The notes under the pieces are model-generated. The model saw nothing but the letters and a program-made list of their open reading frames with translations, was not told the origin of the DNA and made no database searches. This document shows positions 1 through 5,455 of a DNA stretch of 8,373 nt, one piece after another (position 1 is the first letter of the stretch; each line of letters starts with the position of its first letter). Where the stretch lies: the NCBI GenBank assembly GCA_050179875.1, contig JBFXES010000137.1, forward strand, positions 1 to 8,373, written 5' to 3'. A program made the translations under genes and the position numbers. The DNA comes from JALOAT01 sp050179875 (lineage in GTDB: Bacteria > Pseudomonadota > Gammaproteobacteria > Thiohalomonadales > Thiohalomonadaceae).

Positions 1-9
1 CCCCCGTGG
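1..9 (-). repeat. Edge of the CCACGGGGG repeat module
   Basis: Read on the minus strand these bases are CCACGGGGG. The same string starts the GGGGRACAC tandem array at 4067-4075. It lies just outside the target duplication of the miniature element at 14-123, so the array probably continues leftwards beyond the window. This tie to the 4022-4075 copy is what allows the insertion to be reconstructed. Alone the match is too short to be significant; its position next to the other matching block makes it believable. Confidence 0.5.
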
Positions 10-13
10 TTAA

Positions 14-123
14 GGAACCTCTGCAAAAGTGAGCCATCCGCGGATAGGAGCCTCGCAAGTGATTGAAAACACGCCAACGCCGTTTGGTCGTGAACGTCCC
101 AACCGGACTTTTGCAGAGGTTCC
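14..123. mobile_element. 110-bp MITE with 17-bp perfect terminal inverted repeats and TTAA duplication
   Basis: The left end (14-30) reads GGAACCTCTGCAAAAGT and the right end (107-123) is its exact reverse complement. TTAA flanks both sides (10-13 and 124-127). The 76 bp between the ends encode no plausible protein, so the element must be mobilised in trans. A related uninterrupted sequence at 4022-4075 joins the two flanks with a single TAAA, which supports a real insertion with a 4-bp target duplication. A TTAA target fits the YTAR preference of IS5-group transposases, and the ends resemble IS5-family ends; both points rest on general knowledge of the family. No parent IS is in the window. 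The element lies downstream of the heat-shock gene and may add a strong stem to its transcript. Confidence 0.8.
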
Positions 124-128
124 TTAAG

Positions 129-169
129 GCTTTTTCCTCGGCACCAGGAAGTCACGTAGCTTCGCAAGC
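129..169 (-). repeat. Interspersed repeat 'C module', interrupted copy
   Basis: On the minus strand this block contains TGCGAAGCTACGTGAC, followed by GTGCCGA and GAAAAAGCC. It matches the block at 4022-4062 over about 40 bp with only a few mismatches. It begins directly after the stop codon of the small heat-shock gene and ends at the TTAA duplicated by the miniature element. A shorter direct copy of its first part lies at 4142-4169. Function is unknown; the arms CACGT and ACGTG seen in the other two copies would form a hairpin. Confidence 0.75.
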
Positions 170-170
170 G

Positions 171-683
171 TTACTCCACCTTGATGCTGTGCCGCTTCGC
201 CTTCTCCACCTTGGGCAAGGTGATTTCGAGGATGCCGTTTTCCAGCTTCGCCCTGGCCTTGCTCGCATCCACGGCGCTCGGCAATGCGATGGTGCGCGCG
301 AATTCGCCGCGGCTGATCTCGGCGCGGTAATAACTGGCGGCCTCGATCTTTTCCTCGCGGTGGCTGTGGCCGCGGATGGTCACGGTGTCCTCGCTTATGG
401 ATACGTCCAGATCCTCGCGGGCGACGCCGGGGACTTCGGCGCGCACCACGATCTCGGTGGCGCCGTCCACCACGTCCACGCGCGGGGACTTGCCGAGGCC
501 GGCGGTGAGATCGGCCCAGGTGGGGTGTTCGAACCGGAACGGCCGCATCCACGCGCGCGGCCAGCGCTGGCCGAAGAAGTCCTCGAACAGCCGGTCCAGT
601 TCCTCCACGGGCGACAACGGCCGCACGGGCAGTGAACGGGTATCGGATTCTTTCTCTTTGCCGGATTCGTCTTCCTGTGCCAT
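171..683 (-). CDS. hsp20: Small heat-shock protein, Hsp20/alpha-crystallin family
   Basis: This 170-residue protein is a predicted ATP-independent cytoplasmic chaperone that holds unfolding proteins for later refolding. Residues 1-65 are a charged, Pro/Trp-containing N-terminal arm with an EELDRLFEDFF helix. Residues about 67-160 form the alpha-crystallin domain: PRVDVVDGATEIVVRAEVPGV opens it and the family signature A-x-x-x-NG-I-L-E-I-TLPK lies at 145-158. The C-terminus is short and contains IKV (167-169), a good match to the I-x-I/V motif that docks between subunits in oligomers. The ATG is fixed by AGGAGG five bases upstream. No partner chaperone gene is adjacent; egtB diverges from it. 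Length is typical for the family. The family assignment is secure; the client proteins cannot be inferred. Confidence 0.95.
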   Translation of the reverse strand: MAQEDESGKEKESDTRSLPVRPLSPVEELDRLFEDFFGQRWPRAWMRPFRFEHPTWADLTAGLGKSPRVDVVDGATEIVVRAEVPGVAREDLDVSISEDTVTIRGHSHREEKIEAASYYRAEISRGEFARTIALPSAVDASKARAKLENGILEITLPKVEKAKRHSIKVE

Positions 684-688
684 GGCAT

Positions 689-694
689 CCTCCT
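689..694 (-). promoter_or_regulatory. Ribosome binding site of the Hsp20 gene
   Basis: On the minus strand the sequence is AGGAGG, five bases before the ATG at 683. It is a perfect anti-Shine-Dalgarno match at good spacing and settles the start. Confidence 0.85.
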
Positions 695-714
695 CATGCG
701 CCCAATGGCAAGAA

Positions 715-739
715 ATATGGTTCCTTCAGCAAGTTCAGG
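715..739 (-). promoter_or_regulatory. Possible sigma-32-type heat-shock promoter for the Hsp20 gene
   Basis: On the minus strand CCTGAA (739-734) is followed 11 bases later by AACCATAT (722-715). These resemble the heat-shock consensus CTTGAA and CCCCATNT with one and two mismatches. The position, 32 bases upstream of the ATG, suits a heat-shock gene. The spacer is shorter than the usual 13 or so bases and no expression evidence exists, so this is tentative. No CIRCE inverted repeat is visible. Confidence 0.3.
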
Positions 740-768
740 GTAGCGGCGCCGTCGCGTCCGTTGCATAC

Positions 769-780
769 GCACGTTCGTGC
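769..780. promoter_or_regulatory. Dyad GCACG-TT-CGTGC between hsp20 and egtB
   Basis: A perfect 5-bp inverted repeat with a two-base centre lies in the divergent intergenic region. It lies upstream of the proposed heat-shock promoter and about 140 bp before egtB. It could be an operator half-palindrome or chance in GC-rich DNA; no regulator is assigned. Confidence 0.25.
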
Positions 781-803
781 AGCCGCTTCCTTGGAGGTCG
801 CCA

Positions 804-819
804 TCACAGCTGCATGTGA
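804..819. promoter_or_regulatory. Dyad TCACA-N6-TGTGA between hsp20 and egtB
   Basis: TCACA (804-808) and TGTGA (815-819) form perfect inverted arms around GCTGCA. The arm order is the reverse of the CRP consensus TGTGA-N6-TCACA, so it is not a classical CRP box, but spacing and symmetry are those of a helix-turn-helix dimer site. It lies about 100 bp upstream of the egtB start. Putative. Confidence 0.3.
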
Positions 820-912
820 GGCGTCACCAAGGAATTTACCTGCGTCCGGCCACGCGGCTCAAGGTGGGTGGAGGCGCGCGGAATTGCTGCCATTCTTAAG
901 CTGGTGCCGAGT

Positions 913-918
913 GGAGGA
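913..918 (+). promoter_or_regulatory. Ribosome binding site deciding the egtB start
   Basis: GGAGGA lies three bases before the ATG at 922. This supports 922 over the in-frame GTG at 868, which would add 18 residues unlike the family's N-terminus and has no clear Shine-Dalgarno sequence. Confidence 0.6.
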
Positions 919-921
919 CCC

Positions 922-2208
922 ATGCCGCCACAGGAACGTATGCAGGGCGAGGGAGGGCTTGCGCTCAGCCGGGAGCGGTGGCTAGCCCGTTACGAGGAGG
1001 TGCGCCACGAGAGCGAGCACCTGTGCCGTCCGCTCGCCATCGAGGACTACGTGGTGCAGGCCATGACCGAGGTGAGCCCGCCCAAGTGGCATCTGGCGCA
1101 TACCAGCTGGTTCTTCGAGACCCTGCTGCTGAAACCCTTTCTCCCGGGCTACAAATGTTTTCATCCGCAGTTCGCGGAACTCTTCAATTCCTATTACCGC
1201 ACCCTCGGCGATCCGTTCCCGCGCCCGCGCCGCGGTGTGTTGTCGCGGCCCACGGTGGCCGAGGTGTACCGCTATCGCAGCCATGTGGATGCGGCGGTGT
1301 CCCATCTCGTCGAGTCGGTGGACTCCGCGGAGCTTGCCGCGGTGGTGGAGGTACTGGAGCTGGGGCTGCACCACGAACAGCAACACCAGGAACTGCTGCT
1401 CATGGACGTGAAGTACAACTTCGCCGCCAACCCGCTGCGTCCCGCCTATCACGACGCCCCCGCGCCTGCGCCGCCCGAGGCGGCGCCGCTTGCCTGGGTG
1501 GATTTCCCGGGCGGCATCGTGGAACTGGGTGCGGACGGGGAGGGCTTCGCCTATGACAACGAGCGGCCGCGCCATGTCGCCGCCCTGGCGCCGTACAAGC
1601 TCGCCTCGCGCCTGGTCACCAACGGCGAATTTTCCGAATTCATCGCCGATGACGGTTACCGTCGCCCCGAACTCTGGTTGGCCGACGGCTGGACCACGAT
1701 CACCACGCAGGGCTGGACGGCGCCGCTTTACTGGGAGCGGCGCGACGGTGAGTGGTGGCACATGACGCTCGGCGGCATGCGCCGCGTGGAACCCCACGAG
1801 CCGGTGTGTCACGTCAGCTTCTACGAGGCCGACGCCTTCGCCACCTGGTGCGGCAAGCGGCTGCCCACCGAGGCGGAGTGGGAGACGGCGGCCGACGGCC
1901 TGCGGGTGGCGGGCAATCTGTACGAGACCGGCTGGCTGCATCCGCGGCCCGCGCGGGACGAGGGCCTCACGCAGATGTTCGGCGACGTGTGGGAATGGAC
2001 GTCGAGCAGCTACGGCCCGTATCCCGGCTACCGGCGCGCGCCCGGTCCGCTGGGTGAATACAACGGCAAGTTCATGAGCAACCAGCGTGTGCTGCGCGGC
2101 GGCGCGTGCGTTACCCCGGCGTCGCACCTGCGCGCCACCTATCGCAATTACTTCTACCCCCACGACCGCTGGCAATTCGCCGGGTTGCGCCTGGCGGACG
2201 AACCATGA
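922..2208 (+). CDS. egtB: Ergothioneine biosynthesis sulfoxide synthase EgtB
   Basis: A 428-residue non-haem iron enzyme, predicted to couple trimethylhistidine (hercynine) with a cysteine-type thiol and O2 to give the sulfoxide precursor of ergothioneine. Residues about 15-165 are the DinB-like four-helix domain: WHLAHTSWFFE (56-66) supplies one iron histidine and HHEQQHQE (150-157) supplies the H-x3-H pair. Residues about 190-428 are the formylglycine-generating-enzyme-like domain, with FPGG, FAYDNERPRH, RLPTEAEWE, GDVWEWTSSSYGPYPGY and C-terminal RWQFAGLRLA. Domain order and length match the EgtB family. It overlaps egtD by four bases (ATGA), implying coupled translation. Whether the thiol donor is gamma-glutamylcysteine or free cysteine is not settled; no egtA or egtC is in the window. 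Confidence 0.95.
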   Translation: MPPQERMQGEGGLALSRERWLARYEEVRHESEHLCRPLAIEDYVVQAMTEVSPPKWHLAHTSWFFETLLLKPFLPGYKCFHPQFAELFNSYYRTLGDPFPRPRRGVLSRPTVAEVYRYRSHVDAAVSHLVESVDSAELAAVVEVLELGLHHEQQHQELLLMDVKYNFAANPLRPAYHDAPAPAPPEAAPLAWVDFPGGIVELGADGEGFAYDNERPRHVAALAPYKLASRLVTNGEFSEFIADDGYRRPELWLADGWTTITTQGWTAPLYWERRDGEWWHMTLGGMRRVEPHEPVCHVSFYEADAFATWCGKRLPTEAEWETAADGLRVAGNLYETGWLHPRPARDEGLTQMFGDVWEWTSSSYGPYPGYRRAPGPLGEYNGKFMSNQRVLRGGACVTPASHLRATYRNYFYPHDRWQFAGLRLADEP

Positions 2209-3158
2209 ACCGGCGCGTTGCCCCCTTGCCCCGCCTGGATGCCGTCGACGAGGCGTTTCGGGCGGACGTGCGCGAGGGGTTGTCGCGGCGGCCGCGGCGG
2301 CTCCCGCCCAAGTGGTTCTACGACGGGCGCGGGGCGGCGTTGTTCGAGGCCATCTGCCGCACGCCCGAGTATTACGTCACGCGCGTGGAAAAGAGGTTGC
2401 TTGCGGAACTCGCCCCCGAGCTGCGCGAGCTTGCCGGCAGCCGCCGCGTGCTGGTGGAGCCGGGCTGCGGCAGCAGCGAGAAGGCGCGCCTGCTGGTGGA
2501 GGCGCTGCGGCCTTCGGCCTACGTGCCCGTGGACATCTGCGCGGCCTACGTGGAGGCGGCGCGTCACGAACTGGCGCGGCACTGTCCCGGGCTGCCGGTC
2601 ATGCCGGTGTGCGCCGACTTCGCCCACCTGCCTGCGCTGGCGTATCCGCCGGGGCGGCGCCTGGTGTTCTTCCCCGGTTCCACCATAGGCAATCTGGAGC
2701 CCGAGGAAGCGGCAGGATTCCTGGGCAGCCTCGCCGCCTGTGCGGGTGAGGGTGGTGGACTGCTCATCGGCGTGGACCTGAAGAAACACCGTGCGGTGCT
2801 CGAGGCCGCCTACAACGACGCGGCCGGCGTCACGGCCGCCTTCAACCGTAACCTGTTGGTGCGCATCAATCGCGAGCTGGGCGCCGATTTCGCGCCCGAC
2901 GCCTTCGCCCATCTGGCGTTCTACGACGAGGCGCGCGGATGCATCGAAATGCACCTGGTTTCGCGCAGGCCGCAGGAGGTGCGGGTTGATGGCGAGCGCC
3001 ATGTGTTCGCGGCCGGGGAGTCCATCCACACCGAGAACTCGTACAAGTACACGGTGGATGAATTCCGCGCGCTGGCCGCCCGCGCGGGCTGGCGACACCG
3101 GCGCGTGTGGTGCGATGGCGACGGGCTGTTCAGCGTGCATTACCTGGATCTGCCCTGA
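2205..3158 (+). CDS. egtD: L-histidine N-alpha-methyltransferase EgtD
   Basis: A 317-residue SAM-dependent enzyme predicted to trimethylate the alpha-amino group of histidine to hercynine, the substrate of EgtB. Visible signatures are PKWFYDGRGAALFEAI (35-50), TPEYYVTR (53-60), the SAM loop VEPGCGSSEKARLL (84-97), FFPGSTIGNLEPEE (155-168), YNDAAGVTAAFN (203-214) and TENSYKY (276-282). Tyr56/57, Asn163, Tyr203, Glu277 and Ser279 fall where Tyr56, Asn166, Tyr206, Glu282 and Ser284 hold histidine in the mycobacterial enzyme; that alignment is made by eye. The ATG at 2205 sits in the egtB stop (ATGA). An upstream in-frame extension inside egtB is rejected because the family starts near residue 1 as chosen. 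Both enzymes would be made from one transcript in a fixed ratio. Confidence 0.95.
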   Translation: MNRRVAPLPRLDAVDEAFRADVREGLSRRPRRLPPKWFYDGRGAALFEAICRTPEYYVTRVEKRLLAELAPELRELAGSRRVLVEPGCGSSEKARLLVEALRPSAYVPVDICAAYVEAARHELARHCPGLPVMPVCADFAHLPALAYPPGRRLVFFPGSTIGNLEPEEAAGFLGSLAACAGEGGGLLIGVDLKKHRAVLEAAYNDAAGVTAAFNRNLLVRINRELGADFAPDAFAHLAFYDEARGCIEMHLVSRRPQEVRVDGERHVFAAGESIHTENSYKYTVDEFRALAARAGWRHRRVWCDGDGLFSVHYLDLP

Positions 3159-3208
3159 ACGGAAACCGCAGTGTTTGCGCGTGAATCAGGCCGCGCCGAA
3201 CCGTGTAT

Positions 3209-3220
3209 CATCGCGCGATG
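3209..3220. promoter_or_regulatory. 12-bp perfect palindrome before the Crp/Fnr regulator
   Basis: CATCGCGCGATG is perfectly self-complementary and ends 21 bases before the regulator's ATG. An autoregulatory operator would sit here, but it does not resemble the TTGAT-N4-ATCAA site predicted from the recognition helix. A weak TATCAT overlaps it (3206-3211) with no good -35 at 17 bp. Could be chance. Confidence 0.25.
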
Positions 3221-3227
3221 TCCTAGC

Positions 3228-3233
3228 AGGGAG
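3228..3233 (+). promoter_or_regulatory. Ribosome binding site of the Crp/Fnr regulator
   Basis: AGGGAG lies eight bases before the ATG at 3242. It overlaps an alternative GTG at 3233, which therefore cannot use it; this fixes the start at 3242. Confidence 0.6.
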
Positions 3234-3241
3234 TGCCCGCC

Positions 3242-3934
3242 ATGCCTCTTTCGGCCGACCCAGTCATCGCCGCCGAGTTGCGGCGCAACAGCCTGTTCGC
3301 CGCCCTCGGCGAGGAGGAATTTGCGCGCGTGCTGGCTGCGTGCCAGCGCCATGAGCTGGAACCGGACCAGAGCCTGTTTGAACAAGGACGGCCCGCCGAG
3401 CAGTTCTTCCTCCTGCGCCGCGGCCTCATGAAGCTTTCGCGCCTGTCGCCGGCCGGGGACGAGAAGGTGATCGAACTGGTGCAGGCGGGCCAGACCTTCG
3501 CCGAGGCGCTGATGTTCTCGGGCAAGTCCGTGGCCTATCCGGTGACCGCCCGCGCCATCGAGCCCAGCGAGGTGCTGGCCTTCGACAGCCGGGCCTTCCT
3601 CGCCCTGCTCAAGGCCTCGCCCGGGACCTGCCTGGCCATGCTGGCCGGCATGAGCCGGCGCATGCGAGCGCTGGTGGAGGAGATCGACCGGCTGGCCTTG
3701 CAGAGCGCCACGGCCCGGCTCGCGGATTTTCTCCTCGCCAACGCGGAAGACGGCAAGGTCGCGCTGCGCACGCCCAAGAACGTGCTGGCATCCAGGCTTT
3801 CCATCCAGCCGGAGACGCTCTCGCGCATCTTCGCGCGCCTTGCGGCCGAGGGCGTGCTGGAGGTGCAGGGGGCGCAGATCGTGCTGCACCGCCCCGAGGA
3901 ACTGCAGCGCATGTCGAGCGCGGCGGGGGTGTAG
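3242..3934 (+). CDS. Crp/Fnr-family transcription regulator, Dnr-like
   Basis: A 230-residue cytoplasmic DNA-binding regulator. Residues about 17-130 are the cyclic-nucleotide-type beta-roll (NSLFAALGEEEF, FEQGRPAEQFFLLRRG, TFAEALMF), 133-160 the dimer helix, and 175-210 the winged helix, whose recognition helix reads SIQPETLSRIFARL. The Glu-x-x-Ser-Arg pattern (191-195) is that of FNR, predicting TTGAT-N4-ATCAA sites. TFAEA-MF and LSIQPET-SRI are close to Pseudomonas Dnr, a haem/NO sensor. There is no FNR-type cysteine cluster (only Cys34 and Cys130). The histidines proposed as haem ligands in Dnr are not conserved: the protein has just His37 and His216. It follows egtD by 83 bp on the same strand, so co-transcription is possible. 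The signal sensed is unknown. Confidence 0.85.
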   Translation: MPLSADPVIAAELRRNSLFAALGEEEFARVLAACQRHELEPDQSLFEQGRPAEQFFLLRRGLMKLSRLSPAGDEKVIELVQAGQTFAEALMFSGKSVAYPVTARAIEPSEVLAFDSRAFLALLKASPGTCLAMLAGMSRRMRALVEEIDRLALQSATARLADFLLANAEDGKVALRTPKNVLASRLSIQPETLSRIFARLAAEGVLEVQGAQIVLHRPEELQRMSSAAGV

Positions 3935-3940
3935 AAGAAA

Positions 3941-4004
3941 ACAGGATCAACCACGGAGGGCCACGGAGAAGAGTCCGCGAATGAAGGCAAATGAACGCAA
4001 AACG
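3941..4004 (+). repeat. Composite repeat A+B, left member of pair 1
   Basis: Module A (3941-3970) has ACAGGATCAACCACGGAGGG and CCACGGAGA. Module B (3971-4004) has GTCCGCGAATGAAGGCAAAT and GAACGCAAAACG. It begins seven bases after the regulator's stop codon. The reverse complement of 4231-4277 matches it across both modules, making an inward-facing inverted pair. Confidence 0.8.
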
Positions 4005-4010
4005 CGGATG

Positions 4011-4039
4011 CGTAGGTTCACGTTGCGAAGCTACGTGAC
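4011..4039 (+). repeat. Direct repeat, copy 1, opening the uninterrupted C module
   Basis: CGTAGGTTCACGTTGCGAAG followed by CTACGTGAC. It recurs at 4142-4169 with one base deleted, and its second half recurs inverted at 150-169. CACGT and ACGTG arms can form a short hairpin. Confidence 0.8.
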
Positions 4040-4066
4040 ATCTTTGTGCCGAAGAAAAAGCCTAAA
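4022..4066 (+). repeat. C module, uninterrupted copy (empty site of the MITE)
   Basis: It aligns with the minus strand of 129-169 for about 40 bp and continues through AAAAAGCC, then TAAA, then CCACGGGGG. At the other locus the same junction reads GCC-TTAA-[element]-TTAA-CCACGGGGG. It therefore shows the sequence before insertion, with one base different in the target. Confidence 0.8.
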
Positions 4067-4070
4067 CCAC

Positions 4071-4120
4071 GGGGGACACGGGGAACACGGGGGACACGGG
4101 GGACACGGGGAACACGGGGA
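4071..4120 (+). repeat. Tandem array of 9-bp GGGG(G/A)ACAC
   Basis: Five full units (4071, 4080, 4089, 4098, 4107) and a partial sixth (4116-4120) follow without gaps; units vary only at the fifth base (G,A,G,G,A). The array is purine-biased on the plus strand apart from the CAC. The unit length of three codons keeps one frame open (His-Gly-Gly/Glu), but there is no gene here. Array length may vary between strains. Confidence 0.9.
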
Positions 4121-4140
4121 AATCCATTTCCCGAGGGGAC

Positions 4141-4222
4141 CCGTAGGTCACGTTGCGAAGCTACGTGACGCGTCCGAACCGCGGGATGTCACGCAGGCGC
4201 TGCGCGCCAACGTGACCTACGG
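4141..4222. repeat. Nested inverted repeats with two alternative folds
   Basis: CCGTAGGTCACGTTG (4141-4155) and its exact reverse complement (4208-4222) could pair as a 15-bp stem. Alternatively the left arm folds locally, GTCACGT (4147-4153) with ACGTGAC (4163-4169), and the right arm folds as GTCACG (4188-4193) plus GGCGC (4196-4200) with GCGCC (4204-4208) plus CGTGAC (4211-4216). The two states exclude each other. It lies between two convergent genes, so it might end transcription from either side, but no T-tract follows. Confidence 0.6.
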
Positions 4223-4230
4223 TGACCCCG

Positions 4231-4277
4231 CTTTGCGTTGATTTGCGTTCATTTGCGGACTCCATCCCCTCCGTGGT
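4231..4277 (-). repeat. Composite repeat A+B, right member of pair 1
   Basis: On the minus strand it reads CAACCACGGAGGGGATGGAG, then TCCGCAAATGAACGCAAATC, then AACGCAAAG. It matches 3948-4002 apart from a short deletion within module A. It ends nine bases before the deacetylase stop codon at 4287-4289. Together with 3941-4004 it bounds the whole repeat-filled gap. Confidence 0.8.
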
Positions 4278-4286
4278 TGCGCTCCC

Positions 4287-5207
4287 TCAGCCGAGCAGCG
4301 CCTTGATGTGCGCGGTGACGCTGCGGCCGAGCGGGTTGAGTTCGTAGCCGCCTTCGAGCACGGAGACAATGCGGTTGTTGCAATGCTTCGCGGCGGCTGC
4401 CATGAGCTGCCGGGTGATCCAGGCGTAGTCTTCCTCGACCAGGCCCAGTTGTCCCATGTCTTCCTCACGATGGCCGTCGAAGCCGGCGGAGATGAAGATC
4501 AGTTCGGGAGCGAAGTCGTCCAGGGCGGGCAGGACCAGGTTGTTCACCGCCTCGCGGAAGCCGCTGCCGCCGGAGCTTGCCTTGAGCGGGGCGAGGATGG
4601 CGTTGGGTGCGCACTGGTCGGGGTCGACGTAGGGATACCACGGGTGCTGGAACAGGGAGAAAAAACGCACGCGCGGCTCATCACAGAAGATGTCCTCGGT
4701 GCCGTTGCCGTGGTGGACGTCGAAGTCCACGATGGCGACACGGGCGAGGCCGTGGTGGGCGAGGGCATGGGCGGCGCCCACGGCCACGTTGTTGAAGATG
4801 CAGAAACCCATGGCCCGGTCCGCCTCGGCGTGGTGCCCGGGCGGCCGTACGGCGCAGAACGCATTCTCCACCTTGCCTTCCATGACCAGGTCCACCGCCA
4901 GCACGGCGGCCCCGGCGGCGCGGCGCGCCGCTTCGAGGCTGCGGGGGCCCATGGCGGTGTCCGGATCGAGCATGACCAGACCCTCGACGGGCGCTTCCGC
5001 TTCCACCCGGTCCACATAGGATTCCACGTGCACCCGCAGCAGTTGTTCGCGGGTGACCAGCGGGGCCTCGTAATGGCGCAGGAGGTCCATGACGCCCGCA
5101 GCGATGAGACGGTCCTCGATGGCGTGCAGGCGCGAGGGGCTCTCGGGGTGATGGCTGCCCACTTCGTGTCGCAGGCAGGCGGGATGGCTGACGTAGGCTG
5201 TGCGCAT
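4287..5207 (-). CDS. Histone-deacetylase-family protein (lysine deacetylase or acetylpolyamine amidohydrolase)
   Basis: A 306-residue zinc hydrolase of the arginase/deacetylase fold, predicted to remove acetyl groups from lysine side chains or similar amides in the cytoplasm. Signatures are HPESPSRL (19-26), the catalytic His pair in RPPGHHAE (125-126), DFDVHHGNGTE with zinc ligands Asp163 and His165, SAGFDGH with the third ligand Asp244, and EGGYE with the catalytic Tyr288. All catalytic residues are present. The start at 5207 (MRTAYVSHP) fits the family; ATG 5216 is possible, and neither has a strong Shine-Dalgarno sequence. Further upstream extension to 5324 would translate an intergenic repeat and is rejected. 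It diverges from the Pat-type acetyltransferase, so protein acetyl-lysine is the favoured substrate; LdaA and AcuC are HDAC-family precedents. Polyamine or other amide substrates remain possible. Confidence 0.9.
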   Translation of the reverse strand: MRTAYVSHPACLRHEVGSHHPESPSRLHAIEDRLIAAGVMDLLRHYEAPLVTREQLLRVHVESYVDRVEAEAPVEGLVMLDPDTAMGPRSLEAARRAAGAAVLAVDLVMEGKVENAFCAVRPPGHHAEADRAMGFCIFNNVAVGAAHALAHHGLARVAIVDFDVHHGNGTEDIFCDEPRVRFFSLFQHPWYPYVDPDQCAPNAILAPLKASSGGSGFREAVNNLVLPALDDFAPELIFISAGFDGHREEDMGQLGLVEEDYAWITRQLMAAAAKHCNNRIVSVLEGGYELNPLGRSVTAHIKALLG

Positions 5208-5225
5208 GGGAGGCATCCAGAATAA

Positions 5226-5263
5226 TGGATCAACCCGCGCAAATGAATGCAAATCTAGCGAAA
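5226..5263 (+). repeat. Composite repeat, left member of pair 2
   Basis: GGATCAACCCGCGCAAATGA followed by ATGCAAAT, a shortened A module fused to B. It lies just upstream of the deacetylase start and faces the inverted B module at 5369-5396. Confidence 0.65.
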
Positions 5264-5355
5264 ACGCTGAAACGTCGTTGCGCACGCGCCGCTGCGTCGG
5301 GCAGAAAGACGCCGCCGCGTCCATGCTTGCGTGGCCCCGGAGCGATCTTTTTCTT

Positions 5356-5361
5356 TATGAT
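5356..5361 (+). promoter_or_regulatory. Possible -10 element for pat
   Basis: TATGAT matches five of six bases of the sigma-70 -10 and lies 94 bases before the pat start in a locally AT-rich stretch. No -35 of quality is present at 16-18 bp, so an activator or a different promoter may be used. Confidence 0.2.
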
Positions 5362-5368
5362 GATTGGC

Positions 5369-5396
5369 GTGCGGTTGCGTTCATTTAGGGACTGAA
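5369..5396 (-). repeat. B module, right member of pair 2
   Basis: On the minus strand it reads TTCAGTCCCTAAATGAACGC then AACCGCAC, matching AGTCCGCGAATGAACGCAA of the other copies. It lies in the presumed leader of pat, opposite in orientation to 5226-5263. Confidence 0.6.
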
Positions 5397-5455
5397 GCTC
5401 TTTCTGTCTTCCGGTGCCCGCCTGTGGTATGCGTTAACGGGAAAGCGAGGGATCC

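Noticed and set aside
684..921. CIRCE operator or ROSE-type RNA thermometer for hsp20
   Set aside because: No TTAGCACTC/GAGTGCTAA arms are present, and the leader before the strong Shine-Dalgarno sequence is too short and unstructured to argue for a thermometer.
982..3140. Long minus-strand open frames across egtB and egtD
   Set aside because: Both strands are open only because of codon bias; the plus-strand products have full catalytic motifs, the minus-strand ones have none.
3935..3990. Rho-independent terminator for the regulator gene
   Set aside because: The sequence after the stop is repeat module A without a stem-loop followed by a T-run.
4071..4120. CRISPR array
   Set aside because: The units are 9 bp and contiguous with no spacers; this is a simple tandem repeat.
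3840..4241. Plus-strand frame giving a His-Gly-rich peptide over the 9-bp array
   Set aside because: It begins inside the regulator gene in another frame and is open over the array only because the unit is three codons long. No ribosome site or homologous family is visible.
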